NCBI GenBank assembly: GCA_008638375.1
Contig: CM018051.1
Span: 39,936,177-40,000,176 of the forward strand
DNA length: 64,000 nucleotides
Origin: Nyssa sinensis
Taxonomy: Eukaryota > Streptophyta > Magnoliopsida > Cornales > Nyssaceae
Reading direction: 5' to 3'
Shown: one piece after another, positions 11,496-24,875 of the stretch
Numbering within the stretch: the stretch's first letter is position 1
How the letters are laid out: every line of letters begins with the position of its first letter
Translations under genes and position numbers: made by a program
The notes under the pieces: generated by a model
What the model saw: the letters and a program-made list of their open reading frames with translations, nothing else
Database searches by the model: none
Told to the model about the DNA's origin: nothing

Positions 11496-14400
11496 TGTCA
11501 CGTCCCTAACCCGTAGAGTCAGACTAAGGGGCCATTAAATTCCAATAAGGTGGGTAATAAAACTAACCATCCTAGTCAAGTGTATAAAATACTTACCATT
11601 TTTTTTTTAAATTGACTCATTTAATCGATTTTGATTCGGCTCCTTGATTAGATTTGTTCAAGTTCCGTAACGGAATTAAATGAAATTAATTACTATTAAG
11701 GGCATTCTACCAATATCCATAATTATTAGGAAACACGGTATGTCCAGAGCTAGCTCTACGGTCCAATATATACATATACATCCCATGTACATGAATATCT
11801 GAGAAGGTTATAGACACCCTTAATAAATATAATGAATGAATACAATAATGTAAACTAAGTTTTACAATATCCTCAGTCCTTCTTGCACTGTTCCAGCAGC
11901 TATCTTCCATCAAGTCAATATCTGTCATTCCCATGAACAGCAGGGGTGAGCCATAACGCTCAGTAGAATTTTCCAAAACGCACAAGCAAGTAGCGTGCAA
12001 AAACTAATGTAATTCCAAAGAGGACACACCCTAAAGTCCAGTATGCATCATAAGCACACAATGTTAACATATCCCAGACACAGGGCATAAGTATGAATAT
12101 CAAGATGGTATAACACCACTACATGTAGTTTAACAATAAGAGCCAAGTAGTCGACATATGGAAGGTTGGACACATGACATAAGTGTAAACATAAAATTTT
12201 ACGAAACACCTTCATTTCCTGCTTTAAAGTCATCCGAACAAGATATACATTTAATGACAATAAAAATATAGAACAGGTTAGTAACACAACCAATATAATC
12301 ATCAACGAAATACATCAACAATGTTTGACCACCACACCATTCTAGTACATATCAAACACAGGCCATAACATAACAAGTCAGTCATCGTCCAATAACAAGT
12401 CAATCATCGTTTACTGCATTCATATAAACAGTCAATACAAACACTTAATGCAAAATACACAATTGCTTCCACGAATGCAGTATGATATGCTTATGACTTC
12501 ATGGTGTCTTTGACATATGCACAGAGCCTCCGAAGTGCCTGTATCCTGCCCTTCGTGAGTTGCTAACTCATAGGCCTAGAAAGCCTCTCGCGAGGGGCTA
12601 CGGTCCGTAATCAAAAGGGAGATACCATCCCTATCACAACAATCATCGGGGCTCACATTCTCTTGTTATCAAACAAATCTGCATCGTTAAATCCATACAA
12701 ATCTCACACAACTCTAGTATAATCAAATTCCTCAGTTCCTCAAAAATTTTGTACCAATCTGGTATGCTCGATAGCCTCATTTCCATTCAAGCTCATATCG
12801 CTGCAGTATGCTCAACGTCATAATATCCACTCAAATCTCACACCACTCAAGCAAACTCAATACCATCATATCCACTCAATTCTCACACCACTCAAGTATG
12901 CTCAACAGTATAACAATAGGAAACATCAAGTCCACACAATAGCCAATGAATGTAATATAGGACATTCAATTCACAAGTAATCACATAAGCCACAGTGTTC
13001 ATATGTACATATACATAGCAGAACTATAACTAATAATAAGCATTAATATACGAATCACGTTCATAGTATAATACCAACAACATTCTAACATCATAATAAT
13101 CATAATAACAATCATAGCATGCTGATAAATAAATGACAAGGCATCTAATAATAATAACAGGCATATCTGTCAACAAGTGAGGACTTCACCCTAGTCTCAA
13201 TCATCGCCACACTACAAGGAAGACATCACATGTGTCATTCCTAATGTGTCTCAAATACTTTACACACTCACCATTCCATCATTTGGACCACCCAGGTCCT
13301 TAATACTAAGGTATCTTGTCAAGTCTTAAGGTCCTCTATGGCTAATTTCACATTAGCCTATATATCGAATGCCCATTTACCCAAACAGATATCATGAACG
13401 TGTTCCTAGGCCTCAAAACCCTAAGGAGGCCCTATCATATAGTTTCTAACTTCACATTAGCCTACATATCGAATGCCCATTTACCCAAACAAATATCATG
13501 AACGTGTTCCTCGGCCTCAAAACCCTAAGGAGGCCCTATCGTATAGTTTCTAAGTTATTTGATTATCTTTTAAACCCATAAGAAAATTTTAATAATTTAT
13601 CGAGCAAGTTACGCGTCTATCGAGACATTGTCTCACAAAACTGACCTTGGAATCAGATTCAGAAGGCCCAACAATCCTAAAAATATCTTTTTTACCTCAA
13701 ATTAATTCTTCTATATATTTGTTTCATACTTGGGGGCCTTTCAGTAATTTTACATATTCATGTGGGACTACCCTGAGTCCCTATTTCATTATTCTGATAT
13801 AATAATTGAGTCCCTGACATCCAAAAATATTAGAAACGCCTCTTTCGGATCTTAATTCGACTTTTAATTGCTTGATATAAGCCTAGGGTATAATTATCAT
13901 TTTTTCACTTTATGTGAGACCATTATCAGGTCCCAATTTGTTCAATCTGATCATGTATTTGAATTTCAAACATCCAAAAATCTTGGGATAGCCCCTTCCG
14001 AATCTTAATTAGCCCTTAAGTGGCTTAAAGTATCATTACGGGTATTTTTATAATTTTGTATAATTATGTGAGACCATCCCGGGTCCCCGACCCCGAATGT
14101 CCAAACTAACTCTACCATTGAGTTTGGAATGCTCAAAAACCTTAAGGATGACCCCTCTTTCATTTTAATTGCATTTAAATTCCAAATTATTAGAGAAATG
14201 GCATTTTGGTAATTTTATCATTTTCCAAAAACCCATTTTTCTAAAACTCCTCAAACAAACAGCCCCTAGGGCCCAAGGGTCCATTAACCCGATCAAAAAC
14301 CAGAATACCCAACCCGTTAACCCGAGACCCAGTTTGACTGACCTGGTTAATGTTTGACTATTGATCGGTCAATGTCGAAATAGTACCCCTTTTCCGATGC

Positions 14401-14858
14401 CGGTACATAGGAGCTCCATTTTTCTGATCTATTTTTCCCATTTTTCTTCACCATTTTTTATTATTTTTCATCCCAAACGCTCTCTATCTTAGATTTAAGG
14501 TGTTTAGAATAAGTTTTGACGGCTAAAACACAAGATTCTAACGAATGCCAATTTTTCGGTGACTAAGAAATTGCTTAGTTTCTTTTTATTTCTTCAATTG
14601 TTTTCACTCCTCTTTTATTTTAGACATATTTTTAACCATTTTAGGACTAGTTTTACTCGTCAAAATCCCCTCAACCAAGGTTGAGTTTTCCTGGTTCAAT
14701 TTTTTGGTGAGACCTGCAACTCACCCATTTCTCCATTCCCAACCACTGGTTTTTTCTTTCTCACCCACATCCACTTTCTAAAACTTTGAGGGGCTTCACC
14801 CAATGTCTCAAATTTCTCAAAAACCTCTCATTCACTCCATCCAATTCATGCAACAAAA

Positions 14859-14900
<42 letters not shown>

Positions 14901-15955
14901 GTATATATACATGAGTACACATACATGCATATACACACTCATACATGCCCAAACAAATTGGGTTTCATCCCCAAAAAAATTCAAAGATCCCCACCTTTGT
15001 TCGTAGTCTATAGAGAGATTTTGAGGAGAGAGAAAGCTTAGTGAGCTTCAATGGCTGCCCTCCGTTCAGACTAGTCTTGTCCCTTCTTTCTTCTTCTATC
15101 ATTTCTTCCTTTTGTTGCTCTTTCTTCCTTTCTTTCCTCTTCCCTCTTATTCTCTTTCTCTGGTTTTTCAGTCTTGGAGTTCACTGTGTCCACACACAAG
15201 AATACACATACACACACTTTGTCTCACTCTCTCAAACACACGCACAACACACACTCTCATTTTCTCTCTTATCTTTTTTGGACTCACACTAACACACATA
15301 TATTCACTCTCGGTTGAGAATAGAAAGAGAGAGAAGGTGAGAAATTTTGGAAATAGGGAGAAGGAAAGAGAGGGTTTGCCAAGAGAGAGAGAGAGAGAGA
15401 GAGAGAGAAAATGATGGGAGAGGTAACATTTTTGTCCTATCAAAACATATCAAGTGTCAAATTTTGTCCACTTAAGCGCACCTTCACACCCACAATCACT
15501 CTCTCCCACCACCACATTTTTTACATGTGTCCACATTTTAGAATATATGCGTAGCTTCTTGGAGAAGCTTCTCATGCTTCCCGAGGTGCCACGTGGCCAG
15601 TTAGCCGACTGTGGACCTATACACGCCCGAATTAAAACTGTCTCAAAATCGCACCAAACTTGGTACACTAGCTAATTTCGACGCTTTAATTCCAAATATG
15701 CAGTCCATTTCTTCTAATTTCTTCGTTTGGATTTTCATATTTATTTGCGTCTGGTAGATGACTATGTAGCCCCAAGGCTCACACCAATCCCGAATAAATT
15801 ACCAAAACTCATTTTTAGCCTTATTGTGTCATATTGATGACTTATTGACTCATTTTAAAATCTATCTGACACATCTCTGATTTATCTCCAATTTGTCCTT
15901 AGCCTATGCTGACAATTTACCAAATTGTTCTTTGATGATTTTTCAGGTCCTTACA
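11496..15955 (-). mobile_element. Solo LTR, Ty3/Gypsy type (about 4.46 kb)
   Basis: Read on the minus strand it begins TGTAAGGACCTGAAAAATC and ends TTAGGGACGTGACA, the same TGT..GTGACA terminal style as the complete element at 47691. Flanks are ACCCC (11491-11495) and AGCCC (15956-15960), a 5-base target duplication with one mismatch. No gag, pol, PBS or PPT lies between the ends. It contains internal tandem repeats (13347-13554, and three diverged units about 13700-14130), CA/TA and GA microsatellites (about 14858-14900, 15381-15407) and CT-rich DNA. The imperfect flank suggests an old insertion. Confidence 0.7.
13347..13554. repeat. 104-bp tandem duplication inside a solo LTR
   Basis: Two nearly identical units, 13347-13450 and 13451-13554, beginning TTCACATTAGCCTA and ending CTATAGTTTCTAA-like sequence. 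They differ at only a few bases, so the duplication is much younger than the LTR that holds it. Confidence 0.9.
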
Positions 15956-17416
15956 AGCCCCTTAGTTTCTATAGAATTGTTTTAAAAAAATAAGGAATGC
16001 CCCCCCAAAATTATTTTTTATTTTTTTACAACAAACCCTTTTAAATTTTTATTATTATTTTTTGCCTTTCTAGATTAATGGTCTAGATCCACCACTATCT
16101 CTTTCCCTATATCTCTATCTCTTTTCTGCAATACCATAGTCTCATTTCCATCAACAACCCCGTAAATGATCACAAAACTCTTCCATGGATAGCCTTTGCG
16201 GCCACCATGCTCCACTACACCAAGCACAACTTTTCACATTTAGCTACCACATTCCACTGCTTTAAACACAACCTTCTACACCTACAACGACTACGATCGT
16301 TTGCCATTATACCATCACCTTTAACTCCATGCCATTCACGTGAAATGCAACCACTAACACTATGTTGCTCCTGTCAATGATGGCCACACCTAAGAGAGAA
16401 GTTCTAATCATAATAAATCGTTCAAGAAACCACTTTCTTCTTTCACAATTAGAGAGAGAAAAAGGAGACAAAAAGCACAATAATGAATTGCATCTTTGCA
16501 AAGTGGGTGATGATGGAAGGATTATAGAGTGATTGAATTTTAATTGTGAACAAATTGATTATTTTAGTGGATTTTGTATGCAAACATAATGTATTTCTTA
16601 TTTGATTTTGGTTGTGCTTTGAAAATATCGTTCAAATTTGATGTTGTACATGTTTGGATACACATTCAAAGAAGGTTCTTATGTGATTTTTGAATCCATT
16701 CAACTCTCTAAAATGTTAGGTGCAACTTATAAAATGTTGTGCACCCAACATTGGTACAATCAGAAGCAGATGTAACTTTGACAATATTAGAGTGCAACCC
16801 TTTGAGTCGTGGAGTATAAGTTTTACAACATTAGATGCAAAGTACAAAACAATGAACTAAACCAAAAGTTGTATTACTGCACCAAGCGAGAATAACACAT
16901 ACAAATAGTAGGTCAAAGTCATATAAAATAGATACATTAAATAATTACGTGTAAACATTAATTGTATCATTATTAAAATAAAAAATCAAACCTCACCCAC
17001 GATCATGCAAATTATTTCTAAAATAGGTGCAAGTTTCATAACGGTGGATGTAATCTTCATAATGTAAGGTGTAACTCATCATAACGTTTGATGTAACTTA
17101 TAAAACAATGTAATTCATTATAACATTTGAACGAAACTACATTATATCTAGTGTGAGTTTATATATATACATATATATATATATGAAACTTGTATACATG
17201 CTAGATATAATATGTGTATATGTAAATAAAACATGCATACACACGTGTGTGCGTGCGCGCACACACACACATACACACATATATGTGTGTGTGTGTGTGT
17301 GATATATACACATACTCATACTAAACACACATATATATACCTTACATAAATACACATGCACACATATTGTGTGAGTGTGTGTGTGTGTAATTTAGGGTTT
17401 GAAAGAGGAAGAAGTG
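15956..17416. other. Repeat-rich intergenic DNA
   Basis: No gene recognised. The stretch 16080-16500 is C/A-rich with many CCAC motifs and lacks a convincing frame. The stretch 16700-17120 has diverged short repeats around TGTAACT..ATAAAA. A compound microsatellite of TA, CA and TG runs lies at about 17155-17390. Confidence 0.6.
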
Positions 17417-17424
17417 AGAATGAT

Positions 17425-17881
17425 TAGGGATGGCAATTTGCCCACCCCTAATGGGACAGGTATGGGGTGTGGCTTTTAAAATTCCATCGGGTTCGGGATG
17501 GGTTCGGTAGATGTTCACCCCACCCTGTTTATATATTAAATTTTTTTATTTATTCTTATATATACTATATTTACCAATAAATAACTCTATATAAAATTAG
17601 TTTTAAAGTTTTTCATAACACACTTATATATTTTTTTTTCTTGTATTCGTTATTTTGGCAAAAAAAAATTAATTTACTTATCAAAATAAAATTTTTAACT
17701 TACTTAAAAATTATATATATCGGGGCGGGTTAGGGTGGAGTTGGGGAATATTAATGGAGTCGGGGTCAAAGTAAACCTCTAAAAGGGGCGAGGCGCGGCG
17801 GGTTGGGGGTGGGGAATATAAACGGGGTCGGGGTTGGGGAAGGGCCACCCCGCCCCAAACCCTGCCCCTTTGCCATTCCTA
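17425..17881. mobile_element. hAT-type MITE with perfect 8-bp target duplication
   Basis: The element starts TAGGGATGGCAATTTG and its right end in reverse complement is TAGGAATGGCAAAGGGG, a near-perfect terminal inverted repeat. The flanks are AGAATGAT at 17417-17424 and again at 17882-17889, exactly 8 bases as hAT elements make. The two ends are GC-rich (GGGGCGGGTT, GGGGTCGGGG) and the middle AT-rich. At 457 bases with no frame it is non-autonomous. Confidence 0.93.
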
Positions 17882-17889
17882 AGAATGAT

Positions 17890-18379
17890 GGAAAAATAGT
17901 CATTTTGCGAATTCACTAAAGAATAATTATGGAACAAAAAATTTGAAATATTAAAAGTTGATGTCTTTCTAATTTTGATTTTTAAGGCAACATTTTTTTA
18001 ATTTTTACTCTAATCTTGTCTAACTTTAAAATAAAATAAAAAAATTACTCATTCTTAATTATTCCAAATTTATATTTATTTGTTTGAGGAGTGGGTTGAG
18101 CTGGAGGCAAGTTTCAAAAAAAGATCTTAAAAAATGATTAAAGAAAAATAAGAACATTAATGTTGGATGAGAGGTAGGTGTTTTTGAATTTTCACATGTT
18201 AGGTGGAAAGTATTAAGGCTATTCATGAAGTTGGTCAAGGAATCTATGGATCTCAATTCAATTTAAATATCACGCGAGAGCCTCTTAAATTTTGATGTCT
18301 CTCGAGAACTGAATTCAATAAAACAATTTTACTAGTAGAATTTTAATTGACTTATAGTGAAAAACTTATTTTTTTGGGG
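17890..18379. other. AT-rich spacer
   Basis: AT-rich DNA between the hAT MITE and the next TIR element. No gene, RNA or clear repeat seen. Confidence 0.6.
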
Positions 18380-19288
18380 GGGTAAATTACACCTAACACC
18401 CTTGAGGTTTCTATTCCTTTCTAGTTGGACTAATTACACTAGATACCCTTGTCAGGCCTATCGGCTTAACGTCGTTAACGAAAATGGTACAATTACAAAT
18501 ATATCCACTTATTGGTTTAATATTTGTTTTAATAAAAAAATATTATCTTTGTCAAAAAAATAAAATGTTGTATAGATATTTGCATTTGTTTCATTCGGTC
18601 ATCCTTTCATAGATAAGATCATCATTGATGAATATATTGAGCTATCTTTCTCTAAATAATTCTCCAACTTTAAATTCTTTCTCTCCAGACCATTCACTCA
18701 CCCTCTCTTTTCACACTAGCATACATTGGTGCATATACATACATACATATATTAAACAAGACCTACAAGATCTCTCAGCCAACTTACTTCATTCTCACTC
18801 TCATTGAACAAATTTTGATCCCATAAGACCTCCATTGAAGCTCACGACCACAATCTCCAAACACTCACAATCAAGGATTTTCCGTAATCTCTCTCATCTC
18901 TTACCCTCATTCCACTCAAAACCCATTTTATGTAATACTATGCTAATCAAATTAATATAAATTTATTTTTTTTTTGCCATTGGTTGGATGAGTGAGGATC
19001 ATTAGTCCATGGAATGTTTCTCCCTCTCTTTAGCTCTCTTTATTCACCATTTCGATCGATTGAATTTCTCAGTAAAATCCACATAATCACTCTTACAATT
19101 CATGCAATTTTGTCACTCAATCCACTTTCAACCTCCGATTTCTCTCAGATCTGTTGTACCTCAATGGACACAGATTTAATTTGTGTAGATGTTGCTGTAG
19201 TGATGGGGTTTCTTGACTCCACCAATTTTAGGGGCTACCTTCTCCTTCCCAGTCCTCCACTTCTCTATTCTCTCCCTAAACAATTTTT

Positions 19289-20754
19289 GTTGGCCCAAAA
19301 GTTTTCAACCAAGGGCATTCTCATAATTTTGATGACAACGGTGCATTGATAATGTTGACTAATGATTTACCTTAAATGCCAAAGCAAATAGATCAATGAA
19401 CTCAAAAGATGGCTGACCAGAGCTTGACTATAGATAAGATGATCAACATCATAGAATCATGCTCATAAGATCAAAATATCAAGTCAAATTCAATAGAGCA
19501 CTTATGCTCAAAGGATCAAATGAAGAATTTTTCTTTTATGTTAGGTGTTTGAGTGATCTAGGATTGATTGATCAAAACATAATGCTTAAAATATTTAAGT
19601 GATCAACTAAAATCAATAAACCAAATGATTTTTCAAAATCATAACAATGTTAGAAACAAAAGCTTTGAAAAAGCAAAAGACTTGAAAAATAAAATAGTGA
19701 ACAAAATAGGCATTGAAACTAAACTGATGAATTCAGTCAATTGAGTTCTCAATTCAGTCGACTGAATCATGTTCACAAAACATGTCTATTTTATTTCTAA
19801 AAAATTCAATCGACTGGACCCAAGTCTCAGTCGACTGAATAAGGAGCTTGTTAATAAGGCCCAAACACACTATCAAATTCAGTCGACCAAATTGAACAAT
19901 CAGTTGACTAAATTATTTAAGCCATTTTACTCAACAAAATGACACTAGAAAATTCAGTTGACTGAACCTAAGATTTAGTTGACTGAATGACTTTTTATAA
20001 AGAACAACCTCAACACTCTAGACAATTTAGTCGAGTTCTTCATTCGATTAAATTATGATTCAATTGACTGAATGGTGAACTTAGTCAACTAAATTTCTCA
20101 ATCTAGCGTTTCCAAATCCAGATTTTAAATAGATCTAAAATGGGGGAACGACTATTTTCAAATTCAAATGGCTATTTTCTCACAATGCCTATAGATAGAG
20201 GTTGTTGGACGCATTTATTGCTATCTTTAACATTCACAAGCTCGCTTTCACTTTTAAATCTCTCTAGTGACTTGAGATCTCATTTATTTTCAAATCTAGA
20301 TCTCAAAGTTCTCTTAGCTATTAAATACTCAAGCATTTATTGATCAATCTTTAGAGAGTGAACTTATTTGTATCATTCAACTCTTAAGAGAGTATTATTT
20401 GGTAAAAGATTTGTATCATCTCATTGCAATAAGAGTTATAGGTAAGTGCTTACTGGTGAGGCAAAATGATATATTTTGCTGGGAAAATGAGTGAGGGATT
20501 CTTGTTGTAAAGGTTTGACATCTACTTGCAAGGAGATCAAAATAGTGAAAAAACTCAAATGAGGAAGCTTGAGTTGAGGACGTCGGAAGTTTTTTGAATC
20601 TTGTAAATCATTTGTGTTTACCTCTCTCTCTCTCTTCTCTCTCTCTCTACTCTTTACTTGTGCATATTTAACGTTTATATTTAAAATTTATAAAAATAAT
20701 CAATATTTTCAAAATCCTTATTCACCCACCTCCAGGGTAAATATTTAGGCAACA
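19289..20754. mobile_element. Probable Copia-type solo LTR nested in a TIR element
   Basis: The ends are TGTTGGCC..GGCAACA, giving a 5-base inverted terminal TGTTG/CAACA. The flanks ATTTT (19284-19288) and ATTTC (20755-20759) match at 4 of 5 bases. No PBS, PPT or coding region is present. Removing it rejoins the left and right parts of the surrounding TIR element. Its interior holds the TCGAC palindrome cluster. The Copia assignment rests on the terminal sequence and overall style only. Confidence 0.55.
19735..20095. repeat. Cluster of ATTCAGTCGACTGAAT-like palindromes
   Basis: About a dozen full or half copies of the 16-base palindrome ATTCAGTCGACTGAAT and diverged forms (TCAGTTGACTGAA, TTAGTCAACTAAA) lie at irregular intervals of roughly 20-60 bases. 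The most exact copy is near 19771. It is inside the nested LTR, so it is probably an LTR-internal motif. Confidence 0.85.
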
Positions 20755-21575
20755 ATTTCAATTGGCAATATGGGGAGAGTTTTTTATAGTCTATTGCCGT
20801 GAGTGGTAAGGATTATGAGGTGGTAGTGGTGTTGTGCAGTGGAGTGGCGGTGTGGGTGTGGGTGGTAGGGGAGTGACAGTAGCAATGGGGGAAGGGAATT
20901 GTAGTGGTGATGGTGCTGTGTAGTGGCAATGGTAACAAGGGCAGAGGGTAGGGGTGGTGCTGTGCAATGGCGATAGTGATTAGGGTAGCAGTAGGTTTGG
21001 AGGGGTGGTGTTGGCCATAAGATGAGTAAAAAGATGAGGGATTAAAAATTGAGAGTTATTTTATGATTTTATGAATCTGATGTTGAATCTATTTTTAAGA
21101 ATTTTATTTTGTAAATGGTGTTAAGTTTCCAATCATAAATGGTACTGTGTAAAACCAATAATTATAAAAACAAGACATTTGGGGGAGGAATTTGTCATTT
21201 GGGAAAACTCTGGTATATGGACGAATGAATTAGTAGAGGTTGCAGTAAGCTTTGACTTGCAGCAATGGTAGAGAGACAATGAGCTATCACCAAAATAGAG
21301 AAGAGAGAAAATTGTTATGAGGTAAAAAAGTAATTCAAACTTGTAAAAGTAAGGGTATAAAGGTCAATTTATTATTATCAAGGGTAAAATTTTCATTTAA
21401 AAAATATCAACTTACTGATGTCATCAAAAAGTAATGTGTGGGTAATGGATTGTTAATATAAGGGGGATGTGTTACAAATTGTCACATTATAGGAAAGTGC
21501 AATGTACTTAGTCCAATTAGAAAGGAACTATTTGTAATTATCAGAAATTTTAAAAATGTCATGTGTAATTTATCC

Positions 21576-22024
21576 TTTGTTATTTTACTTTGTTAGTCCT
21601 AGTCCATGTCTTATGCTCTTCAATATTGTCAACTACAATGAACTTTAATTTAACAAGCAAAGTTCTAGAATAAGGCCACAATTGTCAATTTGAGTGAGGA
21701 TCCTTTCCAAAGACTTTTAAATTATAAAGAGTTGATTATTAAAAATTTGATTATGTCATAATTAGTTTGTTATTGGAATATTTGATAAAAATTATATAAA
21801 AGTAATTTAATACTATGAATTTTGACTTACAATCTTTACATTGTATATATTGCATAATGTGTAAATAATAGGTTTAGGGATAATACTTTAACTTTGATTT
21901 GGTGGGTCCTATGGACAAAATCATGTTTCACAAAATACAGCAAACACTCATTTTGTGCCCGTTTATGGGAGCTTCAGTTAATTCTGTAGAAGTGAATTTA
22001 GAAGAATCTGTTTAGTACTTGGAT

Positions 22025-22073
<49 letters not shown>

Positions 22074-22914
22074 GTGATTTTAAGTTCAAGAGTAATATTG
22101 GGCATTTGAAAAAAAAACTATTCAAAAGTTATTGACTATATAATGTCCTTTTCGTCCCTTTTTTATTGGATGATTTTGGATGTGTTTGATCCCATGTTAA
22201 ATTAATTTTAAATATATATTTATATAATAACTATAATTACGTAAAACAATTTTTTTATTATGATTATATATAATATTGTATAATTATATCATATATCAAC
22301 AAAAAAAAAAGTAGCAGGGCAATTGACATTATTGTGACACCTGTCATATATATTATATCATATGAAGACTTAAAAATAATAGGATGAGACTTAAAAAACC
22401 GATTTTTTTAAAAAAAATGATTGATGAAATTTTATTTTCTTTTGAAGGAAAGATTTATAAAAATAAATTGTAAATAAATTAAATTAAACCAAGTTCAGGA
22501 GTGAGTTATTTAAATTAATGACTTTTAGTTATGAATAGTGAGACACATAAATATGAAAGAGAAGAAAGTTAAAACAAGATTTTTTTAAGAGAAAAGAGAT
22601 TGATGTTTTTTTTTTTCGGTGGAGGAATGCTTTATAAAAATAAGTTGTGAGTTTGAGCAATGAATTATTTAGTTTAATTTTTTAAATTAATAAATTTTAA
22701 TTGTATTTAAATTTAACTTGTTTATATTTTGAATGATTATCTAATTAAGAGTTTGACTAGTTTGATTTTTTATACAATATTACAATATTTATTATCTTAT
22801 CAAGTTGATTTTAACAAATTAACAAATTTTAAAATATATTTAAATTTAACTTAGACCGATTTGAACAAATTTTGATATAACTCTTTAAGAACTAAGTTTG
22901 AATAATTGATTTAT
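21576..22914. other. AT-rich intergenic DNA with (AT)n
   Basis: No gene recognised. A pure (AT) run of about 42 bases lies at 22027-22068. The rest is AT-rich with A and T homopolymers. Confidence 0.6.
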
Positions 22915-23413
22915 GTGTAAATTATACTAACATCTCTTAAGTTTTCTGACAATTACACTAACTCCTCTTAAGATTTCTAAAATTATACTGATTTTTTCCC
23001 TCTTCACATGACAATTTACAAATACCTCCCTACAGTCAAATTTTTCTTCAAAATGACAAAACTTACCTTTTATTTATTTATTTTGTATTTTTTCAATTTT
23101 GATCAATTTTTTTTAACTTTCTTTAAAATTTTTTATTAATTTATTTAAAAATAAATTTAAGGTAAATAATTTATTTTTATTTTATATAAAATTAATTTAA
23201 GATTTTTATCAATATTTATTTGTAAAATGAAAAAAAAAGATTGGTTAGAATTTAAAGAATTGAGGGGAAAAAATAAAAGGGGTAGTTTTGTCATTTTGAA
23301 GAAAAAACTAATTGAAGGAAGGTATCAGTATATTGTCAAGTAAAATAAGAGAGTTCAGTGTAATTTCAAAAATCTCAAAAGAGATTAGTATAATTATCAA
23401 AAACATCAGAAGG
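22915..23413. mobile_element. Foldback MITE with long inverted repeats
   Basis: The left arm (from 22915; GACAATTACACTAACTCC, AAATTATACTGA, TTTTTCTTCAAAATGACAAAACT) matches the reverse complement of the right arm (GATAATTATACTAATCTC, GAAATTACACTGAACTC, TTTTTTCTTCAAAATGACAAAACT) over about 170 bases. An AT-only centre separates the arms. It is related in style to the elements at 18380 and 24406. There is no coding capacity. Confidence 0.75.
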
Positions 23414-24405
23414 GTTAAGCTAGAGGAACGGAGTTAACCATAACGTTTCTCCACAGAGAAATTATTATATGATCAGTGACTATTGATTTCGACTAATTAT
23501 AAAATGTCATATATATATATATATAATATATTAAACTTAAAAAAATAAAAATAAAAAAGTAACTTCAGCATATGTGTTATTTCATAATTAATCTAAGACT
23601 ATCGATTGGATCAATGGTCCCAATCACCACAATAATTTCTCAAGCAAGCGACGTATGAATCTCAATTCAATCAATGTCACATCTAAACCTCTTAAGTTTG
23701 GATGTTTCCAAGAATTGAATTCAATAGGATTTCACGCTTCATTTAGATACTGATTTCAATATAATTTTTTTTTTAAATTTTTGAAATATATTTCAAAATT
23801 TTGTAATTAATTTTTTAAAAATTGTGAAAATGTATAAGTCTTTAAATTACGTTTTTGTCCCTCCCCCAAAATTTAAATTTGTTCACATTCTACCATTATT
23901 TTAATTTTAATTTGATTTCTACAATGAAATTATATTAATTTTCTTGAGTTTTTTTTTTTGTATACTCTAAAGCTTTTTAAGAGTATTTTTTGTTGAACTT
24001 CTTGTTTAATTTATGTTACTTTATATCAATTATTTTAATTTTTTTTAACAAAAATAGTGTCAATCAATATTAAGTTTTTATAATTTTTTTTTTATGAAAA
24101 TCTTAAGTTTACTTCCATTACAAAGGCCACTTACCTATAAAAAAAATTTATTTTTAAAATTTATAATTAAATATTTTCTTGATAAAGTTTGTCCCTCTGG
24201 ACAAAAATCTTGACTCCCTCAATTTACGCTCGTCAATGTAATCATCTTTGAAATTGACAAGCAAGCTTTCTTGTTCTTTTACACCATACGCTAATCATTC
24301 CAGCCAATTTGATTCTTAGAAGGCATTATTAAAATTATTTTAAAATTTATTGTTCTTTCTTTTTATTTATCTTCCGCTTTCTTTTTCTTTTTCTTTTTGT
24401 ATTTT
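23414..24405. other. AT-rich intergenic DNA
   Basis: No gene recognised. It is AT-rich, with T homopolymers and a CTTTTTCTTTTT-like tract just before 24406. Confidence 0.6.
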
Positions 24406-24800
24406 GAGTAAATTACACTAACTTCGATTGAAATTTCTGATAATTACAGATAATACTTTTTTAATTTCTGAAATTACACTGCACCCTTTGTCAGAATTAT
24501 CAGATTGACGGAATTAACAAAAAAAATTTAAAAGACACATTACCCCTACTATATATTTATATACATGTCAATGTATGTCATCCCTAACAACTCACATCTC
24601 CTTCAACAACTCACATCTCCTTTCCTGATCTAGTGTAACTCTAAGCACCGCCGCCACCGACGACACCAACACCTTCAAGCCACCGCGCATGCCACCAACT
24701 ACGACCACATCCACCATGGCTCCACCATCATCATATTTACTAACTCATCTTACTGTTATCCTTTATCCTACTGTTTTTTTTAGAAAAACTTTATTCTACT
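24406..24800. mobile_element. One end of a TIR element, interrupted by an LTR
   Basis: It starts GAGTAAATTACACTAACTTC, the terminal sequence style of the elements at 18380 and 22915, and continues into a C/A-rich stretch with CCACC motifs (24640-24740). It stops abruptly at the LTR that begins at 24801. The matching right end was not found, so this is a truncated or split copy. Confidence 0.5.
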
Positions 24801-24875
24801 TGTAGACACTGTATTTTGTGACCCTTGATTAAGTAGTAAAAATCGATGATTATACTAAGAAACCTATTTCAAGTA

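Larger units (their letters stand above)
18380..21575. mobile_element. Long TIR DNA transposon (Mutator-like?), non-autonomous, with nested LTR
   Basis: The left end GGGTAAATTACACCTAACAC..TTCCTTTCTAGTTGGACTAA is matched by the reverse complement of the right end, GGATAAATTACACATGACA..TTCCTTTCTAATTGGACTAA, giving inverted repeats of about 75 bases. The interior is CT-rich on the left (18600-19280) and GGTGG-rich on the right (20790-21000). This resembles other plant GGTAAATTACAC elements, but no transposase frame is seen. A Copia-type solo LTR (19289-20754) is inserted inside. I could not confirm a 9-base target duplication, so the superfamily is uncertain. Confidence 0.65.
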
